36,857 bases of DNA, taken from positions 1 to 36,857 of the forward strand of contig JAGBLM010000008.1 in the NCBI GenBank assembly GCA_017635415.1. Direction: 5' to 3'. Source of the stretch: Succinivibrio sp. Its GTDB lineage: Bacteria > Pseudomonadota > Gammaproteobacteria > Enterobacterales > Succinivibrionaceae. The notes below the pieces were generated by a model. The model was not told the DNA's origin. It ran no database searches and worked only from the letters and a program-made list of their open reading frames with translations. This document shows positions 7,881 through 15,461 of this stretch, one piece after another; position 1 is the first letter of the stretch, and the number at the start of each line of letters is the position of its first letter. The translations under genes and the position numbers were made by a program.

Positions 7881-8897
7881 CTATGCGTCCTTCATCTTTT
7901 TGATAGGCACTGGCTGAATATCGCCAAAACGGAGCCAGTTTTCATATCTTACTCTGCGATGCCACTCAAGACTCTTTCTGTTAGGCCACAGACTGCGATC
8001 CTCAGGCAGCATCAGTTCTCTGCCATCATAGGCCAGATATTCTCTGGCCTCCTTTATACCAAGGCTCTTTGAGACCTGCAGTACAATGGTGTCACTATTC
8101 TTGTAATACGCTGTAATGAAACCTTTGGCAAAAAGGCGATGAAAATCACAGCGCATCACGATGCCATTGTCTGTGTCCTGATAACTGTCATCAAAGAAGG
8201 TCTTGATGTGTGCCACGTCCAGCACCTGAAAAGAATTGCAGCCGCTGATGCAGCAGGTGAAGTTATAGGCCTGCAGAACTCTTGCCTCAAAGTTAGCGGC
8301 CATTCTCGAGGCAATGCGTTTGGCAGCCATCAGATAAATCCCCGGCCAGTCATGTTCAGAACGACCAGACTGCAGCTGAGGATAGCGGCGCTCAAGCGCA
8401 ATTTTAGTCAGATAAAGTCCGGCAGGATCTTCATTTGACATCTCCAGCAGATCACAATCCTTAAAACTCTCTGAGAGTTCATCAGGAACCACCAGACTTT
8501 CTTTTTTGCTGAAAATAAAAACGCCTCTGAAAGTAGCTGATTTGAGGTTGTCAGGATCACCGTTCTCATCAGAGACTCGCAGCACAAACTCATCATAGTT
8601 CAGAACGCCGTTGCGGACACCGAAAAGCTTCCAGGCATCCTTTACGGTATACATTTCTCTTGAGAGGAAAAAACCTCCGCCAATAATGTAATTGACACCA
8701 TCCTTGTACTTCATGATAAACAGAGCCAGTTCACCAGGCTCAAGTCCCTGAGCGATCTTGTCCATTTCAGGGTCGACATTTCCAGCCTTCCAGATGTTCA
8801 CCATATCAGAACCGGTGGTAATGTAATTTGCCTTAATAAGCTGATACCATTCATTGGTAACTTTAATGAATACAACTTTTTTAGGTAGTGAACGCAT
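7881..8897 (-). CDS. HNH endonuclease, predicted restriction type (HNH_2)
   Basis: 338 residues. The C-terminal nuclease core reads CCISGC (215-220), then DVAHIK (H230), DNGIVMRCDFHRLFAKGF (N244, H253), the HNH_2 pattern, followed by a tail (LMLPEDRSLW, SLEWHRRV) typical of COG3440-like predicted restriction endonucleases. The N-terminal half (VFIKVTNEWYQLI, GELALFIMKY, IIGGGFFL, AWKLFGVRNGVLNYDEF) matches the conserved leading domain of that family, possibly a modified-base or DNA-recognition module; that role is inference. A GAGG upstream supports the ATG at 8897. No methyltransferase neighbours it, which would fit a modification-dependent (type IV) or solitary nuclease. The next gene in the same direction is the DUF3626-like gene, 203 bases away. 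Confidence 0.8.
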   Translation of the reverse strand: MRSLPKKVVFIKVTNEWYQLIKANYITTGSDMVNIWKAGNVDPEMDKIAQGLEPGELALFIMKYKDGVNYIIGGGFFLSREMYTVKDAWKLFGVRNGVLNYDEFVLRVSDENGDPDNLKSATFRGVFIFSKKESLVVPDELSESFKDCDLLEMSNEDPAGLYLTKIALERRYPQLQSGRSEHDWPGIYLMAAKRIASRMAANFEARVLQAYNFTCCISGCNSFQVLDVAHIKTFFDDSYQDTDNGIVMRCDFHRLFAKGFITAYYKNSDTIVLQVSKSLGIKEAREYLAYDGRELMLPEDRSLWPNRKSLEWHRRVRYENWLRFGDIQPVPIKKMKDA

Positions 8898-9100
8898 TTT
8901 TAATCCTCAACATGAAGACCTGAATCTATTTTTTTATTATAGAAACTTAAGCAGCAAAATCTTTTGTATTTGTTCATATTTTCAGATAATAATGCGTAAC
9001 ATTCTCCACCACTTTATGGTAAGGAGGACCTGCTATATGACGCTGCAGATGACTGTTCAATATTGTCTTCTGCAGGCACTTTCTGCTTTGAGCCTTTATC

Positions 9101-9949
9101 CTACAGTTCATGAAGATTCAGTTGTATACCTGTACTTTTGCAATATTCCTCTGTTGTTTTAAGAAGATCTTCCCTTCCTTCAAAATTTTTTCTGAAGATA
9201 TCAATACACTCGACGTCATTCTTCAGCATAAGAGGCCCTATGTACTGCAGTTCAAAGAAATCAAAGTAGGGATTTTCACTGCCGATGATATCCTGCATTC
9301 TGTAGAAATTATCAGTGGTGATCTCCTTTGCCAGGATCTTTTCCACAAAATAATACCAAAGAGAGCCAGGATTGCGTTCGAATCCGGCAGACAGTGAAAC
9401 GCTGTGCCCATTGCTAAGACCATAGATACAGCTTGCCAGGGGATAAGAGACTCTGGTTGGAACAAGGGCATAAAAATGACCGAAGTTCATGGAATCACCT
9501 ATTACAAGCATGGTTCTATGCAGCAGATTCTCTTTTTTGAACCTGAAGACCACATCTCCATACTGATACACGTAATCTAGATTAGTGAAAAAATTGATTC
9601 TTGTATCGGCGCACGAGAGATAGCCAAACTTTGGATAATCCTCAGGCTTAAGATCTTCCTCTCTCACGTTATACATGGCGCAGGTTGACTCAATGCGGCT
9701 TTTTTCCCCACCAACGGTGGCACTGTTGCCTGTTATCATGTTGCTCTTAAGTTCTCCGTCACTGAGAATGGCAGCCAGATCTTCAAAATGAACATTCATG
9801 TAAAAAGCCCCGTTTCTGATGATCCGGTTTAGAAAGAGCGAAATTATGGGACCTACCACCTCATAGTGAGGAATTTTTCCACTCAGTTTACTGATATATT
9901 CAGACTGATAATTATCAAAATTCTCAAGTAGTTTGAATTTCTGTTCCAT
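9101..9949 (-). CDS. DUF3626-like protein of unknown function
   Basis: 282 residues, no signal peptide or membrane segment. Several blocks resemble the DUF3626 family: YPKFGYLSC (105-113), a GDVVFRFKKENLLHRTMLVIGDS-like run (131-153), and ELQYIGPLMLKNDVECI (233-249), which recalls the family's E-x-Q-x-x-G-P-x-x-L-x-x-DVE motif. The stretch FEDLAAILSDGELKS (55-69) looks like the early helix-turn of ADP-ribosyltransferase-type folds, which is only a suggestion. AAGG precedes the ATG. It lies upstream of and in the same direction as the HNH nuclease gene, so the two could be co-transcribed. No biochemical function can be read from the sequence; the family match is from memory. Confidence 0.6.
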   Translation of the reverse strand: MEQKFKLLENFDNYQSEYISKLSGKIPHYEVVGPIISLFLNRIIRNGAFYMNVHFEDLAAILSDGELKSNMITGNSATVGGEKSRIESTCAMYNVREEDLKPEDYPKFGYLSCADTRINFFTNLDYVYQYGDVVFRFKKENLLHRTMLVIGDSMNFGHFYALVPTRVSYPLASCIYGLSNGHSVSLSAGFERNPGSLWYYFVEKILAKEITTDNFYRMQDIIGSENPYFDFFELQYIGPLMLKNDVECIDIFRKNFEGREDLLKTTEEYCKSTGIQLNLHEL

Positions 9950-10220
9950 AATTTACCTTCAAGTATTCACACTTGTTTCATTTTAGGCTGACCATAATAT
10001 GCGATAAGTCACTGATAATTTTCTCTACTCATTAGAATTCTGAAGTTATTTTCAACTTGAACTGAAACTTCAGACTTCCTTTACCGAATAAAGACAAGCT
10101 AGGTTTTCTGTAATTCATTCATTTTGGTTAAAGTTTTTTCTTGCATATCCCTGCCGATGACATCCACCCTGCATTGCATTATAAAATAATGGCCTGCTCG
10201 ACATATTTATTAAGTTTTTC

Positions 10221-10234
10221 TTGAGATATATCAC
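10221..10234 (+). promoter_or_regulatory. FNR/CRP-like dyad
   Basis: TTGAGATATATCAC matches the FNR pattern TTGAT-N4-ATCAA at 8 of 10 fixed positions, and the right half (TCACA) also suits CRP. It lies about 320 bases upstream of the predicted promoter, so direct activation is doubtful. The AT-rich context raises the chance of coincidence. Confidence 0.25.
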
Positions 10235-10290
10235 AAAATCGTAAAGATGTTCACTTTTATAACCAATTGATATAAAAACATTTTTGCAAA

Positions 10291-10304
10291 TGAAATCGGT
10301 TACA
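10291..10304 (+). promoter_or_regulatory. LacI-type operator-like site, distal
   Basis: TGAAATCGGTTACA is an imperfect dyad centred on CG, as in LacI/GalR-family operators. It shares 11 of 14 bases with the site at 10559-10572. Confidence 0.4.
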
Positions 10305-10523
10305 TTTTCTCAAAATCTTGTATATAAGAATTAAACTGACTGTCTGAAATGGTCATTTTTATACAAGTTCAAAACAATTTTAACAAAGTTAATTTTCCTT
10401 AAAAATCAAAACCGATATTTATCAATCAGCAGATTTACTGTTTAAAAAATTATAAGGCTTGAGATTTTTTGTGAAGTGAAACTGCGGACAAAGTCTGAAT
10501 CATTTTTCGCTGAAATTTAAAAA

Positions 10524-10551
10524 TTGCACTTTTCAAAATCCTTTTTATAAT
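10524..10551 (+). promoter_or_regulatory. Sigma-70-type promoter of the symporter gene
   Basis: TTGCAC at 10524-10529, 16 bases, then a perfect TATAAT at 10546-10551. The predicted start is near 10558. Confidence 0.65.
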
Positions 10552-10558
10552 CTGTTCT

Positions 10559-10572
10559 TGTAAACGGTTACC
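10559..10572 (+). promoter_or_regulatory. LacI-type operator-like site at the transcription start
   Basis: TGTAAACGGTTACC resembles GalR/LacI-family operators (TGTAAnCGnTTACA) and begins at the predicted +1, where a bound repressor would block initiation. It fits sugar-dependent control of the downstream symporter. Confidence 0.5.
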
Positions 10573-10589
10573 TGACTGAGGGAATCGCT

Positions 10590-10664
10590 ATGATTCATCA
10601 AAAGGGTGGCTCAATATACAAGATATTAGGTGAGTTTTATGGAAAATGTTACATCAGGGCTTAG
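10590..10664 (+). CDS. Possible 24-residue leader peptide overlapping the symporter start
   Basis: ATG at 10590 with a good GAGGGA at 10578-10583. The 24 codons end with TAG at 10662-10664, 24 bases inside the symporter gene and in another frame. It has no recognisable domain. Its ribosome binding site is at least as good as that of the symporter, so ribosomes on it would pass over the symporter start and could couple or tune its translation. It may also be chance. Confidence 0.3.
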   Translation: MIHQKGGSIYKILGEFYGKCYIRA

Positions 10665-12267
10665 TACCATTGATTATTTAATCTTTGGTGTCTACGTGCT
10701 TGTAATTATCGTAGTGGGACTTACAGTTTCACACAAAAACAGACAGTCTACCGAAGGCTACTTCCTTGCAGGAAAATCCATTCCTTGGTGGGCAGTCGGT
10801 GCTTCATTAATCGCTGCCAACATTTCTGCTGAGCAGTTCATCGGTATGTCAGGATCAGGTTTCGTAATCGGTCTGGGCATTTCTGCTTACGAGTGGATGG
10901 CCGCCATTACCCTGCTGCTGGTTGCCAAATACTTCCTGCCAATCTTCATTGAAAAAGGCATCTACACTATTCCAGAATTCGTTGAAAAGCGTTTCAACAG
11001 ATCCCTGAAAACCATTCTGGCAGTTTTCTGGATTTGCCTGTACATTTTCGTAAACCTGTCCTCAGTTCTTTACCTGGGCGGTCTGGCACTTGAAACCATC
11101 CTTGGTGTTCCATTTACATACACCGTGCTTGGTCTTGCTGCCTTTGCTCTGATCTACTCAGTATACGGTGGTCTGTCTGCCGTAGTATGGACCGACGTTA
11201 TTCAGGTTGCAGTTCTGGTTATCGGCGGTTTTGCCACCACCTACATTGCCGTTTCCTTCATCGGTGGCGACAGTGGCTTTATTCACGGTCTGAACAGAAT
11301 GTTTGAACTTGCTCCTGAGCACTTCAAGATGGTTATCACCGACCGCAACGATCCAAACTTCGACGCACTGCCTGGTATCGCAGTTCTTATTGGTGGTATG
11401 TGGGTTGCTAATCTCTACTACTGGGGCTTCAACCAGTACATCATTCAGCGTACCTTCGCAGCCAAGTCTGTAAACGAAGCTCAGAAAGGTCTGGTATTCG
11501 CTGCTTTCTTAAAGCTCATTACCCCATTCGTTGTTGTTCTTCCTGGTATCGCTGCATTCGTTATCATCAACAAGGATTCCTCACTGCTTGCGCAGTTAGG
11601 TGATCTGGCTAATAACTACATGCCAACTCTTGAGAAGGCTGACCGTGCATACCCATGGGTTGCCCAGTTCCTGCCTATCGGTGTTAAAGGTGTAGTATTT
11701 GCCGCATTAGCCGCAGCTATTGTTTCCTCTCTGGCCTCTATGCTGAACTCAACTGCAACTATCTTTACTATGGATATTTACAAAGAGTACATCAACAAGA
11801 ATGCCTCTGACCTGACTCTGGTTAACATCGGTCGTCTGACAGCAATTATCTCCCTGATTATTGCCTGCTGTATCGCTCCTATGTTAGGTGTTCTCGACCA
11901 GGCCTTCCAGTTCATTCAGGAATATACCGGCATGGTTTCACCAGGCATTCTCGCAGTATTTGTCTGCGGTCTGTTCTACAAGAAGACCACTTCTTTGGGC
12001 GCTATCATCGGTGTATTAAGCTCCATTCCAGTTGCCCTGTTCCTGAAGTTTATGCCACTGAGTCTGCCGTTCATGGACCAGATGCTCTATACCTTGCTGC
12101 TGACCATTGCCATCATTGTCTTCGTCTCACTCTCATTCAATGAGAATGATGACGATGAAAAGGCTATCGTAACCACAGCCAATACTTTCAAGACCTCTGG
12201 TGCCTTCGCCGCTGGCTCATATGCTGTTATCCTGATTGTTGCTGTACTTTACGCACTTTTCTGGTAA
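10639..12267 (+). CDS. sglT: Sodium/sugar (galactose/glucose) symporter, vSGLT-like
   Basis: 542 residues, an SSS-family inner-membrane symporter with about 14 helices. Long segments are nearly identical to Vibrio parahaemolyticus vSGLT as I remember it, e.g. GYFLAGKSIPWWAVGAS, AANISAEQFIGMSGSG, YWGFNQYIIQRT, SSLASMLNSTATIFTMDIY and QEYTGMVSPGILAVF. Binding residues of vSGLT are conserved: the Gln of SAEQF, the Glu of YEW, Asn and Tyr of ANLYYW, the Lys of AAFLKL and the Na+-site serines of SSLASML. The vSGLT S91 equivalent (after YEWM) is Ala here. I chose ATG 10639 because AGGTGA sits five bases upstream; a GTG at 10630 is in frame but has no ribosome binding site. Control by a LacI-type repressor is suggested by the operators upstream. 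Confidence 0.95.
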   Translation: MENVTSGLSTIDYLIFGVYVLVIIVVGLTVSHKNRQSTEGYFLAGKSIPWWAVGASLIAANISAEQFIGMSGSGFVIGLGISAYEWMAAITLLLVAKYFLPIFIEKGIYTIPEFVEKRFNRSLKTILAVFWICLYIFVNLSSVLYLGGLALETILGVPFTYTVLGLAAFALIYSVYGGLSAVVWTDVIQVAVLVIGGFATTYIAVSFIGGDSGFIHGLNRMFELAPEHFKMVITDRNDPNFDALPGIAVLIGGMWVANLYYWGFNQYIIQRTFAAKSVNEAQKGLVFAAFLKLITPFVVVLPGIAAFVIINKDSSLLAQLGDLANNYMPTLEKADRAYPWVAQFLPIGVKGVVFAALAAAIVSSLASMLNSTATIFTMDIYKEYINKNASDLTLVNIGRLTAIISLIIACCIAPMLGVLDQAFQFIQEYTGMVSPGILAVFVCGLFYKKTTSLGAIIGVLSSIPVALFLKFMPLSLPFMDQMLYTLLLTIAIIVFVSLSFNENDDDEKAIVTTANTFKTSGAFAAGSYAVILIVAVLYALFW

Positions 12268-12292
12268 TAGTCTGAAATTATCCTAAGTTCAC

Positions 12293-12330
12293 AAAAAGAG
12301 GTAAAAACTAAAGTTTTTACCTCTTTTTTT
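12293..12330 (+). terminator. Rho-independent terminator of the symporter gene
   Basis: A long stem AAAGAGGTAAAAACT/AGTTTTTACCTCTTT with a two-base apex, followed by a T run. The A-rich 5' flank would let it work on both strands. Confidence 0.85.
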
Positions 12331-12448
12331 CTTGCCTATTCTACGAAGATAAACTAATCTTAATTATGTCAAATGAGGTGCACGTATCCAAGAGATACCT
12401 TTGACTCGTTGAGTTTTGGTCTCTTCCCAATTTTCTGAAAATCCTCTT
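12331..12448. other. Structured intergenic segment, no ORF
   Basis: It contains a hairpin with GTATC/GATAC and outer TCAAA/TTTGA pairing (about 12368-12412) and a short ACTC/GAGT hairpin after it. I see no gene. It precedes the ncRNA promoter. Confidence 0.35.
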
Positions 12449-12476
12449 TTGACACTGTACATTTTGAAGGTAGTAT
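12449..12476 (+). promoter_or_regulatory. Promoter of the candidate ncRNA
   Basis: Consensus TTGACA at 12449-12454, a 16-base spacer, and TAGTAT at 12471-12476. The predicted start (12482-12484) falls on the first base pairs of the RNA's outer stem. Confidence 0.6.
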
Positions 12477-12481
12477 TAAAT

Positions 12482-12621
12482 ATTGTCTGTTGGTTGCCGC
12501 GATTCCTTAAATATGAGTTCAAATGCGGCTATTGAGTTACAGGAAATTTGACAGACGATTTTAATTATGAAGTTCAGATGGTACGCCAAGCGGCCGCAGG
12601 ACATGTTCCCCGGCCGTTTTG
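12482..12621 (+). ncRNA. Candidate structured small RNA, about 140 nt
   Basis: The RNA would start at the promoter described at 12449-12476. ATTGTCTGT (12482-12490) pairs with ACAGACGAT (12551-12559), nine pairs with one G-U, enclosing a second stem GCCGC/GCGGC (12496-12500 with 12525-12529). A terminal hairpin AAGCGGCC/GGCCGTTT (12588-12595 with 12612-12619) ends in a T-rich tail TTTTGTTTTG. No coding frame in the segment has a ribosome binding site. I recognise no known family; it lacks 4.5S, tmRNA, 6S and common riboswitch motifs. It ends 12 bases before the convergent rnd stop. Confidence 0.5.
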
Positions 12622-12625
12622 TTTT
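12591..12625 (+). terminator. Terminator of the candidate ncRNA
   Basis: CGGCC/GGCCG with a small upper stem GGA/TCC, flanked by A-T and G-T pairs, then TTTTGTTTTG. The T tract is on the plus strand only, so it serves a plus-strand transcript and not rnd. Confidence 0.55.
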
Positions 12626-12632
12626 GTATTAC

Positions 12633-13754
12633 TCAGTTGAGATCAGACAGGATTTCAGCTCTCCAGCCCTGTTTAAGACGTGCAACACGACCGTATTTCC
12701 GGGCAGAGAAGTAGTCTGCCAGAATTTTCTTCTGGGTAAAGAATTCAGGTGCGATGTTATGCTCGAGAGCTTTTTTGTTTAAAAAATATTTAAGCTGTCT
12801 TACCCGGTCGTGATTTGAATTTTTCGTAAGAAAGTAATCAAGAGGATACTCAATACTCTCATCAGGAGGCAGAGCAATTGCCTCCTTTACCCACTCAATA
12901 ACCTCTGCACCGTGTTCTCTGATAGCCCCCCATTTCATCTGACATGAGGCAAGTCCCTTGGAGGTCAAAGGACAGTCGATTGCTATAGCGCACAACGCCT
13001 TGTTTGTAATGACACGGTTTAGGGACACATCGTTTTTTAGCGCATACTCAAACCGCCTTGCGGCAATAAACTTTAATCTGGTCAGTGATGCTATATTGAG
13101 TTTAGAGGACTTGTCCGCATTCATATAGGCACGTTTTGCATCAGGAACCTGGCAGGCCTGCTCAAGCTGCAGTTGCATTTCACTCTTAAACCAGGAAAAA
13201 TGCTGCTCATCCAGTTTGTTGCTGATATACTGATAAAGACTCTCAAGATAATAGACATCAAAGGCTGCATATTCTTTCTGAGCCTCAGTCAGAGGCCGTT
13301 GTTCCCAGTCTGAACGCGTTTCCGATTTATCAAGTTCAACGGCAAGCATTGAAGCAATCATTTTCTGCAGTCCGATGTTAAACCCAAGTCCGGCAAAAGC
13401 GGCCATAAGCTGCACGTCAAAACAGGTCTTCGGCAGGAGTCTTGACAGTCCTGAAAGTCTTGCCTGTCTGACAATAAGTTCATAATCCTCTGAACCTGAG
13501 AAGATAAGCACCGTAGCACTGGTATTGACCAGCGCCCGAACCACATTCTTAATATCACACTTTACCGGATCAGCAAGATAGCATTTTCCCCTGATACAGA
13601 ACTGAAAAAGTGCAGGCACCGGAAAAAAAGTCTTTTCCCGGGTAAATTCCGTATCAACAGAGACAAACGAGCCCTCAGGAAGATTCTCGAGAATAGACAC
13701 TAACTCTTTGACTGAATCCTCAGAATCAGCCATTACAATGGAAACTTCAGTCAT
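12633..13754 (-). CDS. rnd: Ribonuclease D
   Basis: 373 residues, close to E. coli RNase D. It is a 3'-5' exonuclease that trims tRNA and other small RNA precursors. DEDDy catalytic residues are visible: D34 and E36 (VDTEF), D90 (SGSED) and the Y162-x3-D166 pair (YAAFD). An HRDC-type helical domain follows at about 210-290 (LNIASLTRLKFIAARRFEYA). Its start overlaps the fadD stop by one base (TAATG), so translation is probably coupled. The fadD-rnd order is also seen in E. coli. It is the last gene of the minus-strand run that starts with gyrA. Confidence 0.93.
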   Translation of the reverse strand: MTEVSIVMADSEDSVKELVSILENLPEGSFVSVDTEFTREKTFFPVPALFQFCIRGKCYLADPVKCDIKNVVRALVNTSATVLIFSGSEDYELIVRQARLSGLSRLLPKTCFDVQLMAAFAGLGFNIGLQKMIASMLAVELDKSETRSDWEQRPLTEAQKEYAAFDVYYLESLYQYISNKLDEQHFSWFKSEMQLQLEQACQVPDAKRAYMNADKSSKLNIASLTRLKFIAARRFEYALKNDVSLNRVITNKALCAIAIDCPLTSKGLASCQMKWGAIREHGAEVIEWVKEAIALPPDESIEYPLDYFLTKNSNHDRVRQLKYFLNKKALEHNIAPEFFTQKKILADYFSARKYGRVARLKQGWRAEILSDLN

Positions 13755-15442
13755 TAGTCTGTAATTCTGTTCTGTTTAAGATAGCGGCGCATTACCTTGC
13801 CGACCGGAGATTTTGGTAATCTTGAGACAAACTCAATAATTTTCGGCATTTTATAGCCGGTAAGATAAATACGGCAGTAATCCTTAAGCTCATCCTCAGA
13901 TAAGGTTTCATCCTTTTTCACCACGAAGAGTTTAATAGCCTCTCCGGTAGCTTCAGAAGGAACTCCGACACAGGCACACTCAGCCACCCGTTTGTTATGG
14001 CTGACCACATCCTCAATTTCTGACGGAAAGACATTAAATCCAGAGACCAGAATCATATCCTTGATGCGATCAATAATCTTGAGGTATCCGCCTTCAAGCC
14101 AGACAGCTACATCTCCTGTTCTGATCCACTCCCCGTCCCTCACTGCGGCATTATCCTTCTCATTATTATAATAACCGAGCATTACCTGAGGCCCCTTGAA
14201 CTCCAGTTCACCAGGAGTGTTAAGTTCCCAGATCTCCTTCCCGTTACCATCGATAATTCTGGCAAGCGTATTTGGCACAGGAATACCGATACTGCCATTG
14301 AAAACTCTGTCAGTATGAGGATTGACACAGACAACAGGAGAACATTCTGTCAGGCCGTAGCCTTCCAGAAGATGCTGACCTGTAGCATTAAAAAATCGCT
14401 CAGCAACACCTGACTGTACAGCGGCACCACCTGCTACCGCAAGTTTAAGATTTGGCAGTTTAACCCTGTCAAATATGCCCTTGAGCAGCAGTCCGTTGTA
14501 AAGGGTATTAACCCCGGTAATAGCGGAAATCTCAGGATGTTTTCCCATAATCCTGCCCAGGGTGCGGATACGGCGCGGGTCAACCACTAAAATATTGGTA
14601 GCGGCGATAGTAAAGGCAAAAAATAAATTTACCGTCATCGAAAAGATATGATAAAGAGGCAACGGTGTAAGAATAACCTCCTGCCCTGCTCTTAACACCA
14701 TACCGTACATACCGAGGATCTGCGCGATATTCGAGAGAATATTACCATGCGAGAGCATTGCCCCTTTGGGACTGCCGGTAGTTCCTCCGGTGTACTGCAA
14801 AAAGGCAAGATCATCATAAGTACATAAAGGCTGCGACAGTGGCAGTGACCGACCTTCCTTAAGCATAGAAGAAAAACTTATGGTTTCCTGCCTGTTATAG
14901 TGTGGCACCGCCTTTTTAAGATACCTGAGTACAAAGTTAAACACTGCACCTTTAACAGGACCGAGTTTATCTCCCAGTGAGGTTACGATGATGTGTTTCA
15001 GACAGGTTTCGTTTTTTACCTCAAGCAGACCTTTGGCACACTGTTCAAAGGCCACAACCGCAGTAGCCTTTGAATCCTTCAAAACTCCCTGCATTTCTCT
15101 GGGGGTATAAAGAGGATTGATATTGACTACCACAAGACCGGCCTTCAGTGCACCGAATACCGCGATCGGGTACTGGATAAGATTTGGCATGATTACTGCC
15201 AGGCGATCCCCTTTTTTCAGACCCAGTTTTGTCTGCAGATAAGCAGAGAAGGCATCAACATCTTTGGCAAGTTGCCCGAAGGTTATACTGCTTTCCAAAC
15301 TTATATAGGCAGTTCTGCGCTCGTAGGTTCTGCACACACTGACAAACAGGTGGTACAGATTACGATACTGTCTGGTATCAACATTCAAAGGAACATCATC
15401 CGGATAGCTTTCTATCCAGGGACGATGCTGCTCAGTACTCAT
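13754..15442 (-). CDS. fadD: Long-chain fatty acid-CoA ligase
   Basis: 562 residues from the ATG at 15442, which has AGAGGT just upstream; an in-frame upstream ATG at 15481 would run into serC and is less likely. The length equals E. coli FadD (about 561). It adenylates fatty acids and transfers them to CoA at the inner membrane. Motifs: the P-loop LQYTGGTTGSPKGAML, PLPLYHIFSMT, EGYGLTECSPVV, WIRTGDVA, DRIKDMILVSGFNVFPSEIED and the terminal PKSPVGKVMRR with its catalytic lysine. No other beta-oxidation gene is in the window, so it may serve lipid remodelling or fatty acid salvage in an anaerobe (inference). It is 19 bases after serC. Confidence 0.95.
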   Translation of the reverse strand: MSTEQHRPWIESYPDDVPLNVDTRQYRNLYHLFVSVCRTYERRTAYISLESSITFGQLAKDVDAFSAYLQTKLGLKKGDRLAVIMPNLIQYPIAVFGALKAGLVVVNINPLYTPREMQGVLKDSKATAVVAFEQCAKGLLEVKNETCLKHIIVTSLGDKLGPVKGAVFNFVLRYLKKAVPHYNRQETISFSSMLKEGRSLPLSQPLCTYDDLAFLQYTGGTTGSPKGAMLSHGNILSNIAQILGMYGMVLRAGQEVILTPLPLYHIFSMTVNLFFAFTIAATNILVVDPRRIRTLGRIMGKHPEISAITGVNTLYNGLLLKGIFDRVKLPNLKLAVAGGAAVQSGVAERFFNATGQHLLEGYGLTECSPVVCVNPHTDRVFNGSIGIPVPNTLARIIDGNGKEIWELNTPGELEFKGPQVMLGYYNNEKDNAAVRDGEWIRTGDVAVWLEGGYLKIIDRIKDMILVSGFNVFPSEIEDVVSHNKRVAECACVGVPSEATGEAIKLFVVKKDETLSEDELKDYCRIYLTGYKMPKIIEFVSRLPKSPVGKVMRRYLKQNRITD

Positions 15443-15461
15443 CTTTACCTCTTGTGAGTTC

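Larger units (their letters stand above)
9950..10589. other. Long AT-rich control region upstream of the sugar symporter
   Basis: About 640 bases between divergent genes with no supported ORF. It holds two LacI-type operator-like sites (10291 and 10559), an FNR/CRP-like dyad (10221), and a sigma-70-type promoter (10524-10551). The strong AT bias would also suit nucleoid-protein silencing. The promoter of the minus-strand DUF3626-like gene must lie at its left edge, but I see no clear boxes. Confidence 0.6.

Noticed and set aside
12481..12510. Similarity of TCTGTTGGTT to the 5' part of 4.5S RNA
   Set aside because: The conserved SRP tip sequence (GGAAGCAGCCA) is absent, so the match is chance.
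12510..12530. tRNA T-loop-like GTTCAAAT inside the candidate ncRNA
   Set aside because: No matching T stem, no acceptor stem, no anticodon arm and no CCA, so it is not a tRNA.
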